From NCBI GenBank assembly GCA_934277945.1, contig CAKQWA010000003.1:124001-188000 (forward strand): a stretch of DNA of 64,000 bases, written 5' to 3'. The translations under genes were made by a program, and so were the position numbers. Below, piece by piece: positions 44,821-53,612 of this stretch. Positions within the stretch are counted from its first letter, which is position 1, and every line of letters starts with the position of its first letter. This DNA is from an uncultured Alphaproteobacteria bacterium (GTDB lineage: Bacteria; Pseudomonadota; Alphaproteobacteria; CAAGCB01; CAG-977). The notes beneath the pieces were generated by a model, which was not told the origin of the DNA, made no database searches, and saw nothing but the letters and a program-made list of their open reading frames with translations.

Positions 44821-45853
44821 AGAACAGCTTGAAGCTTCTATCAAAAGGATTTTTGAAACAGTTTCCGAAACAGGACTTATAAAAAGTCGTGAAGGAAATA
44901 GTTTGGAGTTCAAAGAGAGTTTTAGCAAAGGAGGTTTTTCTAAATATGCCAAAACCATGGCTTCTTTTGCCAATCACAAAGGAGGCTTTATCATATTTGG
45001 CGTGTCTGACAAACCCAGAAAAATAAAGGGATTGCAATCAGACAATTTCGATACCTTTGAACAGGAAAGATTTACAGAATCTTTAAATTCGTTTTTTGAA
45101 CCCGCAATTGAATGGGAATGCGGTTCTCTTGAAGTGCGTGTCCAAGAGAATATGAAGAAAATAGGTTGGATTTATACATACGAAGCGGAAAACAAGCCTG
45201 TCATTGCACAAAAATCTTGTGAGAGCGAGAAATTTTATAGCGGCGATATTCTTTATCGATATAGAGCCGTAAGCCAAAAAATTAAATATGCGGAAATGCA
45301 TTCTATAATCTCGGAATGTGCCAGATTAGCCAGAGAACGGCTATTAAAGCTAATTGAAACCGTTCATAAAAGCGGCACGGCGAATCTTGGAATAGTAAAT
45401 TACTCAAACGGTAAATTTTCAACGCCTTATGGCGTAGATGTGGAAATTGACAGAAAGCTTGTAAAACAGGTTTTAAAGAAAGCTAAATTTATCAAAGAAG
45501 GCTGTTTCAGCGAAACAGAAGGAGCGCCTGTTATAAAAGTTACCGGCAATATAGATTTAGCAGAAGAAGTTCCCGTTCCAGACAGCAATCCGGATGAGAC
45601 GCATCCTTATATACAAAAAAAATTGGCAGAGATGCTGAATATCTCTGCGCAAGATCTCTATGCGCTTATTTTTTACTACAAAATGAAAGAAGCAAGAAAA
45701 TATCACATAGAGATAACGACGTCAAAACATAACAAAGTTCATAAATTCTCTTCATTTGCTTTTGAGTTTTTAAGCCAAAAACTCGAAGAATTATCTAAAA
45801 ACGAAGACGAATTCAACAAAATCAGACAGCAATACAAAAACAGAAATAAGTAA
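44813..45853 (+). CDS. AlbA_2/Schlafen-like ATP-binding domain protein (defence cassette gene 3)
   Basis: A 346-aa protein starting with SREGNSLEFKESFSKGGFSKYAKTMASFANHKGGFIIFGV near residue 20, the AlbA_2 (divergent AAA-4/Schlafen) signature. The C-terminal half has no domain I recognise, with a helical charged tail. It is noticeably more AT-rich than the genes before and after, suggesting it was inserted into the cassette. Starts in an 8-bp overlap with DUF4391 after AGAGGA. Proteins with this domain are known in defence loci as nucleases or regulators. Confidence 0.8.
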   Translation: MDREQLEASIKRIFETVSETGLIKSREGNSLEFKESFSKGGFSKYAKTMASFANHKGGFIIFGVSDKPRKIKGLQSDNFDTFEQERFTESLNSFFEPAIEWECGSLEVRVQENMKKIGWIYTYEAENKPVIAQKSCESEKFYSGDILYRYRAVSQKIKYAEMHSIISECARLARERLLKLIETVHKSGTANLGIVNYSNGKFSTPYGVDVEIDRKLVKQVLKKAKFIKEGCFSETEGAPVIKVTGNIDLAEEVPVPDSNPDETHPYIQKKLAEMLNISAQDLYALIFYYKMKEARKYHIEITTSKHNKVHKFSSFAFEFLSQKLEELSKNEDEFNKIRQQYKNRNK

Positions 45854-45864
45854 TGGAGTGAAAA

Positions 45865-47808
45865 ATGGATAAGCTGAAAATGGAAACGGAAGATTTGACG
45901 TCGGAAAACATCGAAAAGCTGAAAGAGCTGTTCCCGTCCGTTGTTTCGGACGGAAAGATTGATTTTGACAAGCTGAAACAGGAGCTTTCCGCCGACATTG
46001 TTAAAACGGTCGATTCTTATGATTTCACCTGGGTAGGAAAACACGAAGCCGTCCGCAAAGCCAACGAACCCGTCAACGCCGTTTTGCGCCCGTGTCCCGA
46101 AGAAAGCAAAAATTGGGAAAAGACAAAAAACATTTATATCGAAGGCGACAATCTGGACGTTTTAAAAGTTCTGTATAAAAGTTACGCCGGACAAATCAAG
46201 ATGATCTATATCGATCCGCCATACAATACGGGGAAGGATTTCATTTATGACGATAATTTTACTCAAAATATGAAAGAGTACAATGCCGTTCAACATTTGT
46301 CCGATGAACAAGGGCTACGTTTGAAAAAAGTAACGGATACAGATGGGAATTATCACAGCAAGTGGTGCTCTATGATGTATCCGCGTTTGAAAATGGCTCG
46401 GAAACTACTTTCCGAAGACGGTGTGATTTTCATTTCCATTGACGATCACGAACAAGCCAATTTGAAAAAAATATGCGATGAAATTTTTGGAGCTGAAAAT
46501 TATATTGAAACTTTCAATGTACAAGTTAGGTATGAAAACAAGTCGTTAAACGAAAAAGATGATTTTCAAAAATTAGTTGAATATATATTCATATATGCAT
46601 TCAATAAGAAGAACTTTATCCCCAAAAAAACGAGCTCAAAATATGATTTATCAAAATTTTGTTACAAAATCACAGAAATATCAGAAGGAGAAGAAATTAC
46701 TCTTGGGAAGAAAAAAGTTAAAATTTTTAAAGATGGACAATATATAATAGAAAAATCAAGTAATTTTGGAACAGGATACCTAAAAGCGACATGGGCTTCA
46801 GGAAGCGTACTAAAAGGAAATACGTCTGGAAAATTTTTTGATACGCAATTATCAATGCGAAAAAATATCGATGGATTAGGAGTACTATATAAGGTATATG
46901 GAATTGGTGAAGATGGTCTTGGATACAGATATTTTACTGGTCCTAAAAAAGCTGATGCAACGAAAGGTATATTTTACTCAGGAATTCCTCTTGATAGATT
47001 GAAAGAATTAAAAGAAGGAAACGCTATTAAATACAATCCAATAATCAATTTTTACAATTATAGCGCTGATTTCGGAAATATACGACAAGAAGGTGGAATA
47101 GCATTTAACAGTGGTAAAAAACCTGTAAAAATGCTTAAGAAGCTTCTAGAAATTTCCAATTTAGAAAGTGCAGATATAGTTCTTGATTTTTTTAGTGGAA
47201 GTGCCTCCATGGCGCACGCCGTTATGCAGTTGAACGCGGAAGACGGCGGCAACCGTAAATTCATTATGGTGCAGGTGCCGGAGCCGTGCGATGAAAAGTC
47301 GGAATATAAAAACATCTGCGAAATCGGCAAGGAACGCATTCGCCGCGCGGGCGAAAAAATCGTCGCCGATACGGGCAGGACGGATTTGGACATCGGGTTC
47401 CGCGTGTTCAAACTGGACTCGTCCAATATGAAGGACGTTTATTTCACGCCGGACGAATTAATTCAAAAAGAAGGCGCTGACATCGAAGACCTTGCCGACA
47501 ACGTCAAGCCCGACAGAACGCCGGCGGATCTGCTGTTCGGCGTCATGCAATACTGGAATATGACGGAATGCCTCGGTTTGCCGCACGCGACCAAAGAAAT
47601 CGACGGACGCACAATTCATATTATTCAAGACGGGCAGTTTCCCGAATTGGTCGCTTGTTTCGACGCCGACGTTCCCGAAACCGTTATCAAAGAAATGGCG
47701 GCTTTGAATCCGTTGCGCGCCGTGTTTCGCGAACGGTGTTTTAAAACGACGCAAGACCGGTTGAACGCCGAACGTCTGCTGAAAAACGCGGACATTCGTT
47801 TGATTTAA
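45865..47808 (+). CDS. mod: Type III restriction-modification methyltransferase (Mod)
   Basis: A 647-aa adenine-specific DNA methylase of the beta class. The catalytic motif DPPYNTGKDF is near residue 116 and the SAM motif DFFSGSASMAHAV near 440, with the target recognition domain between them, the order expected for Mod. The region 46480-47180 between the motifs is much more AT-rich than either side, a sign of recombination that swapped the recognition domain. The downstream res gene starts 11 bp later. Protects the element's or host's DNA by methylation. Confidence 0.9.
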   Translation: MDKLKMETEDLTSENIEKLKELFPSVVSDGKIDFDKLKQELSADIVKTVDSYDFTWVGKHEAVRKANEPVNAVLRPCPEESKNWEKTKNIYIEGDNLDVLKVLYKSYAGQIKMIYIDPPYNTGKDFIYDDNFTQNMKEYNAVQHLSDEQGLRLKKVTDTDGNYHSKWCSMMYPRLKMARKLLSEDGVIFISIDDHEQANLKKICDEIFGAENYIETFNVQVRYENKSLNEKDDFQKLVEYIFIYAFNKKNFIPKKTSSKYDLSKFCYKITEISEGEEITLGKKKVKIFKDGQYIIEKSSNFGTGYLKATWASGSVLKGNTSGKFFDTQLSMRKNIDGLGVLYKVYGIGEDGLGYRYFTGPKKADATKGIFYSGIPLDRLKELKEGNAIKYNPIINFYNYSADFGNIRQEGGIAFNSGKKPVKMLKKLLEISNLESADIVLDFFSGSASMAHAVMQLNAEDGGNRKFIMVQVPEPCDEKSEYKNICEIGKERIRRAGEKIVADTGRTDLDIGFRVFKLDSSNMKDVYFTPDELIQKEGADIEDLADNVKPDRTPADLLFGVMQYWNMTECLGLPHATKEIDGRTIHIIQDGQFPELVACFDADVPETVIKEMAALNPLRAVFRERCFKTTQDRLNAERLLKNADIRLI

Positions 47809-47819
47809 GGGGGCGTGTC

Positions 47820-50800
47820 ATGAAACTGAGATTCAAAGACCAAAAGTTTCAAGAGGATGCCGCCCGCGCCGTTTGCAACGTGTTTGCGGGACAGCCGCCG
47901 CAAAATCCGGACGAAAGTTATTTGCGCGACATCGGGGAAGACGTTTCAACCTCTCAGGAAAATATGTTTCACGAGGGATACGGCAACGCAAATGTTGCAC
48001 TGTCCGACGAGCAAGTGCTGAAAAATCTGAGGCAAGTCCAGTTTGACAACGGCTTGACGCCTTCCGTTTCTTTGGAATACATGGGCGATATGCGCGGCGT
48101 TTACCAGTTGTCGATCAACATGGAAACGGGTGTCGGAAAAACATACACTTATATCCAGACGATTTACGAACTGAACAAGCGTTATGGCTGGCGCAAGTTC
48201 GTCATTGTCGTTCCCAGCGTCGCCATTCGCGAGGGCGTCAAAAAAACATTCGACATCACGGCGGACACGTTCGGCGTAAAATACCCCGATGCGAGAATCA
48301 AACAAGCCGTCGTTTTTGATTCGGACAATTTGAACCAAATCGATTCTTTCGCCGAAAGCCGCGATATTCAAGTCTTGATCATGAATATGCACGCGTTCAA
48401 TGCGGGAAACCGCATTTTCACATCCGTTCAAACGGAACGGTTCAGAAACCGCGCGCCTATTGACGTGCTGGCTCAGACCCGCCCGATTATCATTATGGAC
48501 GAACCGCAGGCGTTGGACGGCGCGGCGACAACCGCCGGTTTGGCGCGTTTCAAACCGTTGATGATTTTGCGTTATTCGGCGACGCATCTGCAAAACCGCA
48601 TTTTCAACATGGTGTACAGCCTTGACGCTATTGAAGCGTTCAAAATGAAGCTGGTCAAACGCATTTCCGCGTGCGGCGTCGAAATGGTCGGCGCGAGCGG
48701 ATTGCCCTATTTGAATCTGGTTGATTTCAAGCTTGCAAAAAACAAAGAGCCGAAAGCCGTTGTCATCATGAATGTCAAAACGCAGACGGGCGTGACGTAT
48801 GCCAAAAAACAGCTGGCATCGGGGGACGATGTTTTTGAACTGTCGGGCAATATGGAATGTTATCGCGGTTACATCGTGGAAAACGGCGGCGTTGACGCGC
48901 GTCCCGACAAACAATGCGTTTCCTTTAAAAACGGAAAAATCATTGAACGCGGGCGCGATGAGGAAACTTTGCAAGTCAAGATGATCCGTCGCACGCAAAT
49001 TCGCAAAACTATCGAAACACATCTGAACAAGGAGGAACGCCTTTATTCCAAAGGGATTAAAGTGCTGTCCCTGTTTTTCATCGACCGCGTGTCAAAATAC
49101 CGCGTTTATGACGATCCGACGACAAGCAAAGGCGAATACGCCCGAATGTTTGAGGAGGAATACGCCAAAGCCGTCCAAACGAAAATCGATGAAATCAACG
49201 GCGACGTTTTGAAAAAAGGCAATCAAAAAGAACTGGAATATCTGGCTTATTTGGAACGGCACAAAGCGCCCGAGAGAGCGCATCAGGGATATTTTTCACG
49301 AGATTCGCAAGGACGCGACGTCGACACTTTGAATGATGAAAAAGCTCCGGAGAAAGACAAGGAAGCCTTTGACCTGATTATGAAAGACAAAGAGAGATTG
49401 CTTGGTTTTGACGAACCCGTGCGCTTTATTTTTTCGCATTCGGCGTTAAAAGAGGGGTGGGACAATCCGAATGTGTTTCAGATTTGTATGCTCAAACCGA
49501 TGGGGGCGGCTGAAAATCATCGCAAACAGGAAGTCGGGCGCGGTCTGCGCATTTGCGTCAATCAAAACGGCGACCGTATGGACAAAGAGGTTGACGGTAT
49601 CGGAGAAGACGGATTTTTCGACATTAACACGCTGACTGTCGTTGCGAATGAATCGTACACGTCTTTCGCGGCGGGACTTCAACACGAATTGTCGGACGCT
49701 TGCGCCATTCGGGTTAAAGAAATCAAAACGAGCGCCCTTATCGGAAAAGGGTATGCCAAAAACGAAAACGGCGATGTTTTGGTCTTTGACGAAGATACCG
49801 CTCAAAATCTGGTTTTCTGCCTGACGCAAAACGGTTATTTGCAAGACGGAAAGCTTACGCCGAAGTTTTCACGGGACTTGGCTGACAACGCTCTGATTCT
49901 GCCGGACGAACTGCGTTCCTATCAAGATAACATCGTCAAACTGCTGCGTGATGTTAATGCGAAAATTCCGGGCATTTCCAACGCTGACGACGAAAAGCAT
50001 CTGCGCGTCAACGCGGCAATACGGAAAAATCCGGATTTTCAAAATTTGTGGCAGCGAATTTGCGGAAAGTCGGATTTCTACATAGACGGATTTGATGATG
50101 ATAAATTTATCGCGGAAACCGCGTCCGCACTGAACACGATTGCGGTTCAACAAGTGCGGTTGCGCATTGTCGAAGGAAAAATGCGCGATAAAGTCAGCGC
50201 GAACGATTTGCAATCCGGCAATGCCATGCAAATCAGCAAAAACGGCGTTCAAACCGTAACCGTTGCCGACATCGCCGATACGACAAAGTATGACTTAATC
50301 GGTATTTTAGCGCAGGATTGCCATTTGACTCGTCGCATTATTGCTAAAATTCTGGCAAAAATGAGGCGCGACAAACTGGTGCAGTTTAAATCGGGTCCGT
50401 ATGATTTTATCGTTCAGGCGGAACGCTTGATTAACCAAAAACTGGAAGAAGTTTTGATTGATTGCGTTAAATACAAAAAAATCGACGGATCTTTCGACGC
50501 TGACGATGTGTTCAAAGAACGCGAAATAGCCTCGGACGCAAACGTTGTTCCGACCGAAAAGAACATTTTTAATTATGCTCTTTGCGATTCAAATACGGAA
50601 AACGGTTTTGCCAAAAGTTTGGAGAGTTCTGAAAACGTACTCGCGTATGCGAAATTGCCCGATCAAACACATTTAATTCCCATTCCGGGACGGCATGATG
50701 GCTATACGCCCGACTGGGCTGTCGCTTACAAAAAAAGCGGGCGAATGGAAGTTTGCTTTGTCGCGGAAACAAAAGGAAGTTCCGATGAAAACGAACTGCG

Positions 50801-50930
50801 TTTAAGCGAAAAATCCAAAGGAATATACGCGAAAAAGCATTTTCAAGCGATCAGCGGCGGCGAAGTCCGTTATTCAATCGTTGAAAATTTCGATGACATG
50901 GAACGCGAAATCGAAAGCGGACAAGATTGA
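47820..50930 (+). CDS. res: Type III restriction-modification nuclease/helicase (Res)
   Basis: A 1036-aa SF2 helicase fused to a nuclease. P-loop NMETGVGKTYTYI near residue 100, DExx variant IIMDEPQALDG near 225, RYSATHLQNR near 255, and helicase motif VI-type QEVGRGLRICVNQ near 570. The C-terminus carries a PD-(D/E)xK-like nuclease: TPDWAVAYKK ... CFVAETKGSS (residues ~963-985). Works with Mod to cut unmethylated DNA after ATP-driven translocation or diffusion. Tight end-to-end order with mod confirms the pair. Confidence 0.92.
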   Translation: MKLRFKDQKFQEDAARAVCNVFAGQPPQNPDESYLRDIGEDVSTSQENMFHEGYGNANVALSDEQVLKNLRQVQFDNGLTPSVSLEYMGDMRGVYQLSINMETGVGKTYTYIQTIYELNKRYGWRKFVIVVPSVAIREGVKKTFDITADTFGVKYPDARIKQAVVFDSDNLNQIDSFAESRDIQVLIMNMHAFNAGNRIFTSVQTERFRNRAPIDVLAQTRPIIIMDEPQALDGAATTAGLARFKPLMILRYSATHLQNRIFNMVYSLDAIEAFKMKLVKRISACGVEMVGASGLPYLNLVDFKLAKNKEPKAVVIMNVKTQTGVTYAKKQLASGDDVFELSGNMECYRGYIVENGGVDARPDKQCVSFKNGKIIERGRDEETLQVKMIRRTQIRKTIETHLNKEERLYSKGIKVLSLFFIDRVSKYRVYDDPTTSKGEYARMFEEEYAKAVQTKIDEINGDVLKKGNQKELEYLAYLERHKAPERAHQGYFSRDSQGRDVDTLNDEKAPEKDKEAFDLIMKDKERLLGFDEPVRFIFSHSALKEGWDNPNVFQICMLKPMGAAENHRKQEVGRGLRICVNQNGDRMDKEVDGIGEDGFFDINTLTVVANESYTSFAAGLQHELSDACAIRVKEIKTSALIGKGYAKNENGDVLVFDEDTAQNLVFCLTQNGYLQDGKLTPKFSRDLADNALILPDELRSYQDNIVKLLRDVNAKIPGISNADDEKHLRVNAAIRKNPDFQNLWQRICGKSDFYIDGFDDDKFIAETASALNTIAVQQVRLRIVEGKMRDKVSANDLQSGNAMQISKNGVQTVTVADIADTTKYDLIGILAQDCHLTRRIIAKILAKMRRDKLVQFKSGPYDFIVQAERLINQKLEEVLIDCVKYKKIDGSFDADDVFKEREIASDANVVPTEKNIFNYALCDSNTENGFAKSLESSENVLAYAKLPDQTHLIPIPGRHDGYTPDWAVAYKKSGRMEVCFVAETKGSSDENELRLSEKSKGIYAKKHFQAISGGEVRYSIVENFDDMEREIESGQD

Positions 50931-50933
50931 TGT

Positions 50934-51962
50934 TTATAAGGGCGTTTGTTCAATTTCCAGTTGTGATAAAAGTTTTATGCTTTTTTCCAACGAAATCCGT
51001 CCCAACGTCTTTTCTGTCAGTTTGATGTCGGGTTGAGTTTCACATTCTCCGAACACGTTGGCGCGGTGATTAGCGTACCAAAGGGCTGTTTTGGGCTTTT
51101 CGGCGTACATTTCGACAAACAGCTGTTCGGCGCGGGCGGGGTTGGAAAAGTTCTTCGACCACGCGGACAAAATCTGCTGCGTCTGTTCGCCGATGTCGTA
51201 TTTAAGAGCGGTCACATCGGACTGGAAGCCCATTGCCAAGCGTTTCTGTTCCGCTTGCCGACGGGCATACCAGAGCGGCACTTGTCGTTCCAACAATGTT
51301 TTTTTCTGCGGTCGTGTTCCTTGTTGCAGTCCGAGATACCGCTCTCTTTTGCGTGTCGCTTGATAAATCAAGCCGTATTTCCTGCCGACTTCGACCTGCC
51401 GTTCGCGCATCATTTCCAACTGGGGAATGTCAAACTTTAACCGCCGCTCCCCATTGTCCATCTTTAACAAAACGTGCGCGTGGTTTGCCGATTGATGCGT
51501 GTGAATGCCGATAAAATAAGCGTAATCCGATTGGGCAAACGGTTGCATATATTCCATCATAAACGCTTCTGTTTTCTCTCGCGGCAAGTCTGCTCCTTTG
51601 GGAAAGGACACGATAAAATGAACCGTCTGCCGGTTGCGGTTCCCGGTGTCCAAATCCATGCGTTTAATGGCTTTATGTAAATCGTCAGCCTGCCAAACCG
51701 TTCCGTATTCATCAATAATCTCGACGGGATTTTCCAATCCCTCCGAGTGTTTGGCAATGTAATTCAACACCAGAGCCGCTCCTCGTCGAGTCTTGGAATA
51801 TGATACGATTTTAAACACCGCTTCCCGTTTTGACGTATCATATCGTGCCGGCGAAGTTTGTTTGAAAGAAGGTGCAGAACGGATTTTGGAAAAACAGATT
51901 TTTTCGTCTTTGATGAAAAATCCGCGCATATGATTTTTGAAAAAATCGAAATCAAGAGCCAT
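50934..51962 (-). CDS. Relaxase/mobilisation nuclease (MobA/VirD2-like, MOBP type)
   Basis: A 342-aa relaxase. The three-His metal motif is visible near residue 155-165 (IGIHTHQSANHAHVLLKM), after a segment with QTVHFIVSFPKG. An upstream Tyr (residues 40-55, KIVSYSKTRR) may be the nucleophile. It is shorter than VirD2 but normal for small MobA proteins. It overlaps mobC by 11 bp and runs away from oriT, so it is transferred last, as is usual. It nicks oriT and pilots the single strand via VirD4. Confidence 0.85.
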   Translation of the reverse strand: MALDFDFFKNHMRGFFIKDEKICFSKIRSAPSFKQTSPARYDTSKREAVFKIVSYSKTRRGAALVLNYIAKHSEGLENPVEIIDEYGTVWQADDLHKAIKRMDLDTGNRNRQTVHFIVSFPKGADLPREKTEAFMMEYMQPFAQSDYAYFIGIHTHQSANHAHVLLKMDNGERRLKFDIPQLEMMRERQVEVGRKYGLIYQATRKRERYLGLQQGTRPQKKTLLERQVPLWYARRQAEQKRLAMGFQSDVTALKYDIGEQTQQILSAWSKNFSNPARAEQLFVEMYAEKPKTALWYANHRANVFGECETQPDIKLTEKTLGRISLEKSIKLLSQLEIEQTPL

Positions 51963-52278
51963 TGAAACCTCTCAAACAATAACGGATTTCCAAAGCAAGA
52001 GCGCGCAGATTTTCCGCCGCGTCCGATAAAGCGCCGCTATCGAAATCGCGCGTGTCCGCATTCAATTTGCGGGCGATTTGATTGATGTTTGTTCCGATTT
52101 TATGGAGTTCTTTGCGCAGTTCGACCAGTTCGGAAATCTGATCGGGAGTTGGCATTTCCGCGCGCCGCACATAAGCGGAAATCAACACGCGAACAGCTTT
52201 CGACGGATGAGAAAACAACCGTTCAAGAGTTTCCGCATCATGCTTGAAAATTCGATACGTCCTTCTGACTTTGCACAT
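51952..52278 (-). CDS. mobC: MobC-like relaxosome accessory protein
   Basis: A 108-aa protein with the MobC core: IFKHDAETLERLFSH, then ELRKELHKIGTNINQIARKLN near residue 65, and a helical C-terminus. MobC binds oriT and helps the relaxase open DNA. ATG at 52278 with AAGG 6 bases upstream is preferred; a longer frame reaches into the oriT region and has no support. It is transcribed away from oriT, together with the relaxase. Confidence 0.82.
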   Translation of the reverse strand: MCKVRRTYRIFKHDAETLERLFSHPSKAVRVLISAYVRRAEMPTPDQISELVELRKELHKIGTNINQIARKLNADTRDFDSGALSDAAENLRALALEIRYCLRGFNGS

Positions 52279-52360
52279 ACATTGCCTTGCAGAGTTGGAC
52301 GTTTGATGTCGAGTTGAGAGATTTTTATTATAAGAAAATCGGACGAGAAAATCAAACTTT

Positions 52361-52391
52361 CCCGATTTGTCTGACAAACGGGGTATCCTGC
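52361..52391 (+). other. Predicted origin of transfer (oriT) with nic site
   Basis: An inverted repeat CCCG-A-TTTGTC / GACAAA-CGGG (52361-52382) is followed 1 bp later by TATCCTGC (52384-52391). YATCCTG/Y is the known nic consensus of IncP/MOBP relaxases, so cleavage is predicted between 52390 and 52391 on the plus strand. It is 82 bp upstream of mobC. In this orientation DNA to the right would enter the recipient first. Confidence 0.78.
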
Positions 52392-52510
52392 ACCATCATT
52401 TTTGTCAAGGGTGGGACGGATTGGGAGGTTTTCACACCCGCCCGACCGCCCTTTGTTAGAGGTGGCGCGAACGGTGTCGCCGCGCGTGCGGCGACCGATT
52501 TTCAAAAAAC

Positions 52511-52534
52511 GGACGCGGCTCTATTCAGAGCCGC
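52511..52534 (-). terminator. Terminator for the leading-region operon
   Basis: On the minus strand GCGGCTCT-GAAT-AGAGCCGC (52515-52534) is followed after four bases by CGTTTTTTG. The stem includes the stop codon (TAG, 52521-52523) of the 90-aa gene. It would stop transcription before oriT. Confidence 0.72.
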
Positions 52535-52793
52535 ATTCTTTCTGCTTGTAATAGATTTTCGGAACGATTTCCTTTTCAAAGTACGCCTCGAACGCTTCGT
52601 TGAGCAGGTGCTTTTCCATCGTGAAAAACACTTCTGTTAGCCAGCCGCTTTTTGCCAAAGTTTTTAATGCCGGCAAGTCCTCTTCCGGAACGTCCCCGCC
52701 GTGAATGAAGCAGAACAAAGATGTGTCGAATTTCACGTCGGCGCGTTCTTCAAAGTCGGGCAAAAATTCCTCGATTAAGTCCCAGTACAACAT
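52521..52793 (-). CDS. Hypothetical acidic protein in leading region
   Basis: A 90-aa acidic protein (LYWDLIEEFLPDFEERADVKFD). I do not recognise it. A strong GGAGGG ribosome site lies at 7-12 bases and the gene starts 3 bp after the stop of the DUF2958-like gene, so they form an operon. Acidic small proteins in conjugative leading regions are often DNA mimics or anti-defence factors, but nothing here proves that. Confidence 0.6.
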   Translation of the reverse strand: MLYWDLIEEFLPDFEERADVKFDTSLFCFIHGGDVPEEDLPALKTLAKSGWLTEVFFTMEKHLLNEAFEAYFEKEIVPKIYYKQKECGSE

Positions 52794-52796
52794 CTG

Positions 52797-53210
52797 TCAG
52801 CCCTCCTTAATCGCTTCGGCGACGGCGCAAGGCGTGAAATGCAAGTCCAGCTCCGCCAAATCCAAAAGTTCGTCAATCGAGATGTAACCGCACTCGAACC
52901 CGTATCCGAAACTTGCCCAGCCGAAAGCCTGAATTTGTTTTTCGGACGCGTCTTTTTCGACGATGTAGGCATCATAAGAACCGACAAAATAGTGCAGTTG
53001 AGCCAAAGCGTTTTTGCCTTGTCCGTCCGTTTCATACGGTTGCGGCATCGCTTTGACGCGTTCGGCAAGGGTTAAAATAATGTCCGCGAACGCTCCGGCT
53101 TCTTCGGAATTTGTCAGATTTTGAATGAGAATTTGCGCCTGTTTGCGCGGCATAAACGGTTGAAGCGTCGTTTCCAATTCTGTTAAAGCTTGGTCGATTT
53201 TATCGGTCAT
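52797..53210 (-). CDS. DUF2958-like protein downstream of structured repeat A
   Basis: A 137-aa protein. The C-terminal half carries the DUF2958-like pattern: SEKQIQAFGWASFGYGFECGYISIDELLDLAELDLHF. Proteins of this family travel with plasmid antirestriction genes. The ATG at 53210 and the first four codons (MTDK) fall within a ~238-bp repeat shared with the ardC gene, so both genes have the same 5' leader. An alternative longer start would translate through the leader and is rejected. Confidence 0.7.
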   Translation of the reverse strand: MTDKIDQALTELETTLQPFMPRKQAQILIQNLTNSEEAGAFADIILTLAERVKAMPQPYETDGQGKNALAQLHYFVGSYDAYIVEKDASEKQIQAFGWASFGYGFECGYISIDELLDLAELDLHFTPCAVAEAIKEG

Positions 53211-53443
53211 TGTCTTGTTCCTTCTCTGTAAAAAGCACTTGGTTAAAGGGTTTTGGGCATCGCGCCTGAAACCCTTTCGAGGTGCTTCGTCGGGGAGAAG
53301 AAAGCGGCTTGTCACTATCCCAACAAAAACGGAGGGGTATCGCCCGTCTTGCAGCATCGCGAAAGACGGGGACGCCGTTTTTGTTCCAAAGGCTTGGGGA
53401 TTGACAAGCAAGAGTTTAAACCAATCTGTTTGACCGGAACGGT
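53206..53443 (-). promoter_or_regulatory. Structured leading-region repeat, copy A
   Basis: This 238-bp segment is almost identical (about ten differences) to 57343-57578. Like copy B it contains two nested hairpin units: an outer CAAAAACGG (53324-53332) / CCGTTTTTG around an inner CCCGTCTT (53343-53350) / AAGACGGG, and a second unit AAAGGG-type stem inside an AAGCAC/GTGCTT stem next to the gene. Both loops contain GCATCGCG. It directly precedes the DUF2958-like gene, about 0.8 kb from oriT on the leading side. Best explanation: a promoter that folds when DNA is single-stranded; an RNA leader element is an alternative. Confidence 0.65.
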
Positions 53444-53612
53444 CGCTGTTTGTATTCAAGAAACTGTTAAATTTTGTTTGTATTCTAGTGTGTTTTCTTA
53501 ATTTATTAGGATGCCAAAACCGCTTTAATAGCTTGCACTTTTTTGCTGAAAATGATAATCTGATATCTCAAAAAATTTGTTGAGTTGCTATTTTGATAAA
53601 TATAGGTGGAAA

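Noticed and set aside
53215..53501. Small plus-strand proteins inside the structured repeats
   Set aside because: Open frames at 53215-53433, 53253-53501 and 57135-57404 run antisense to the leaders or to ardC, are not conserved between the two repeat copies in frame, and have no start signals.
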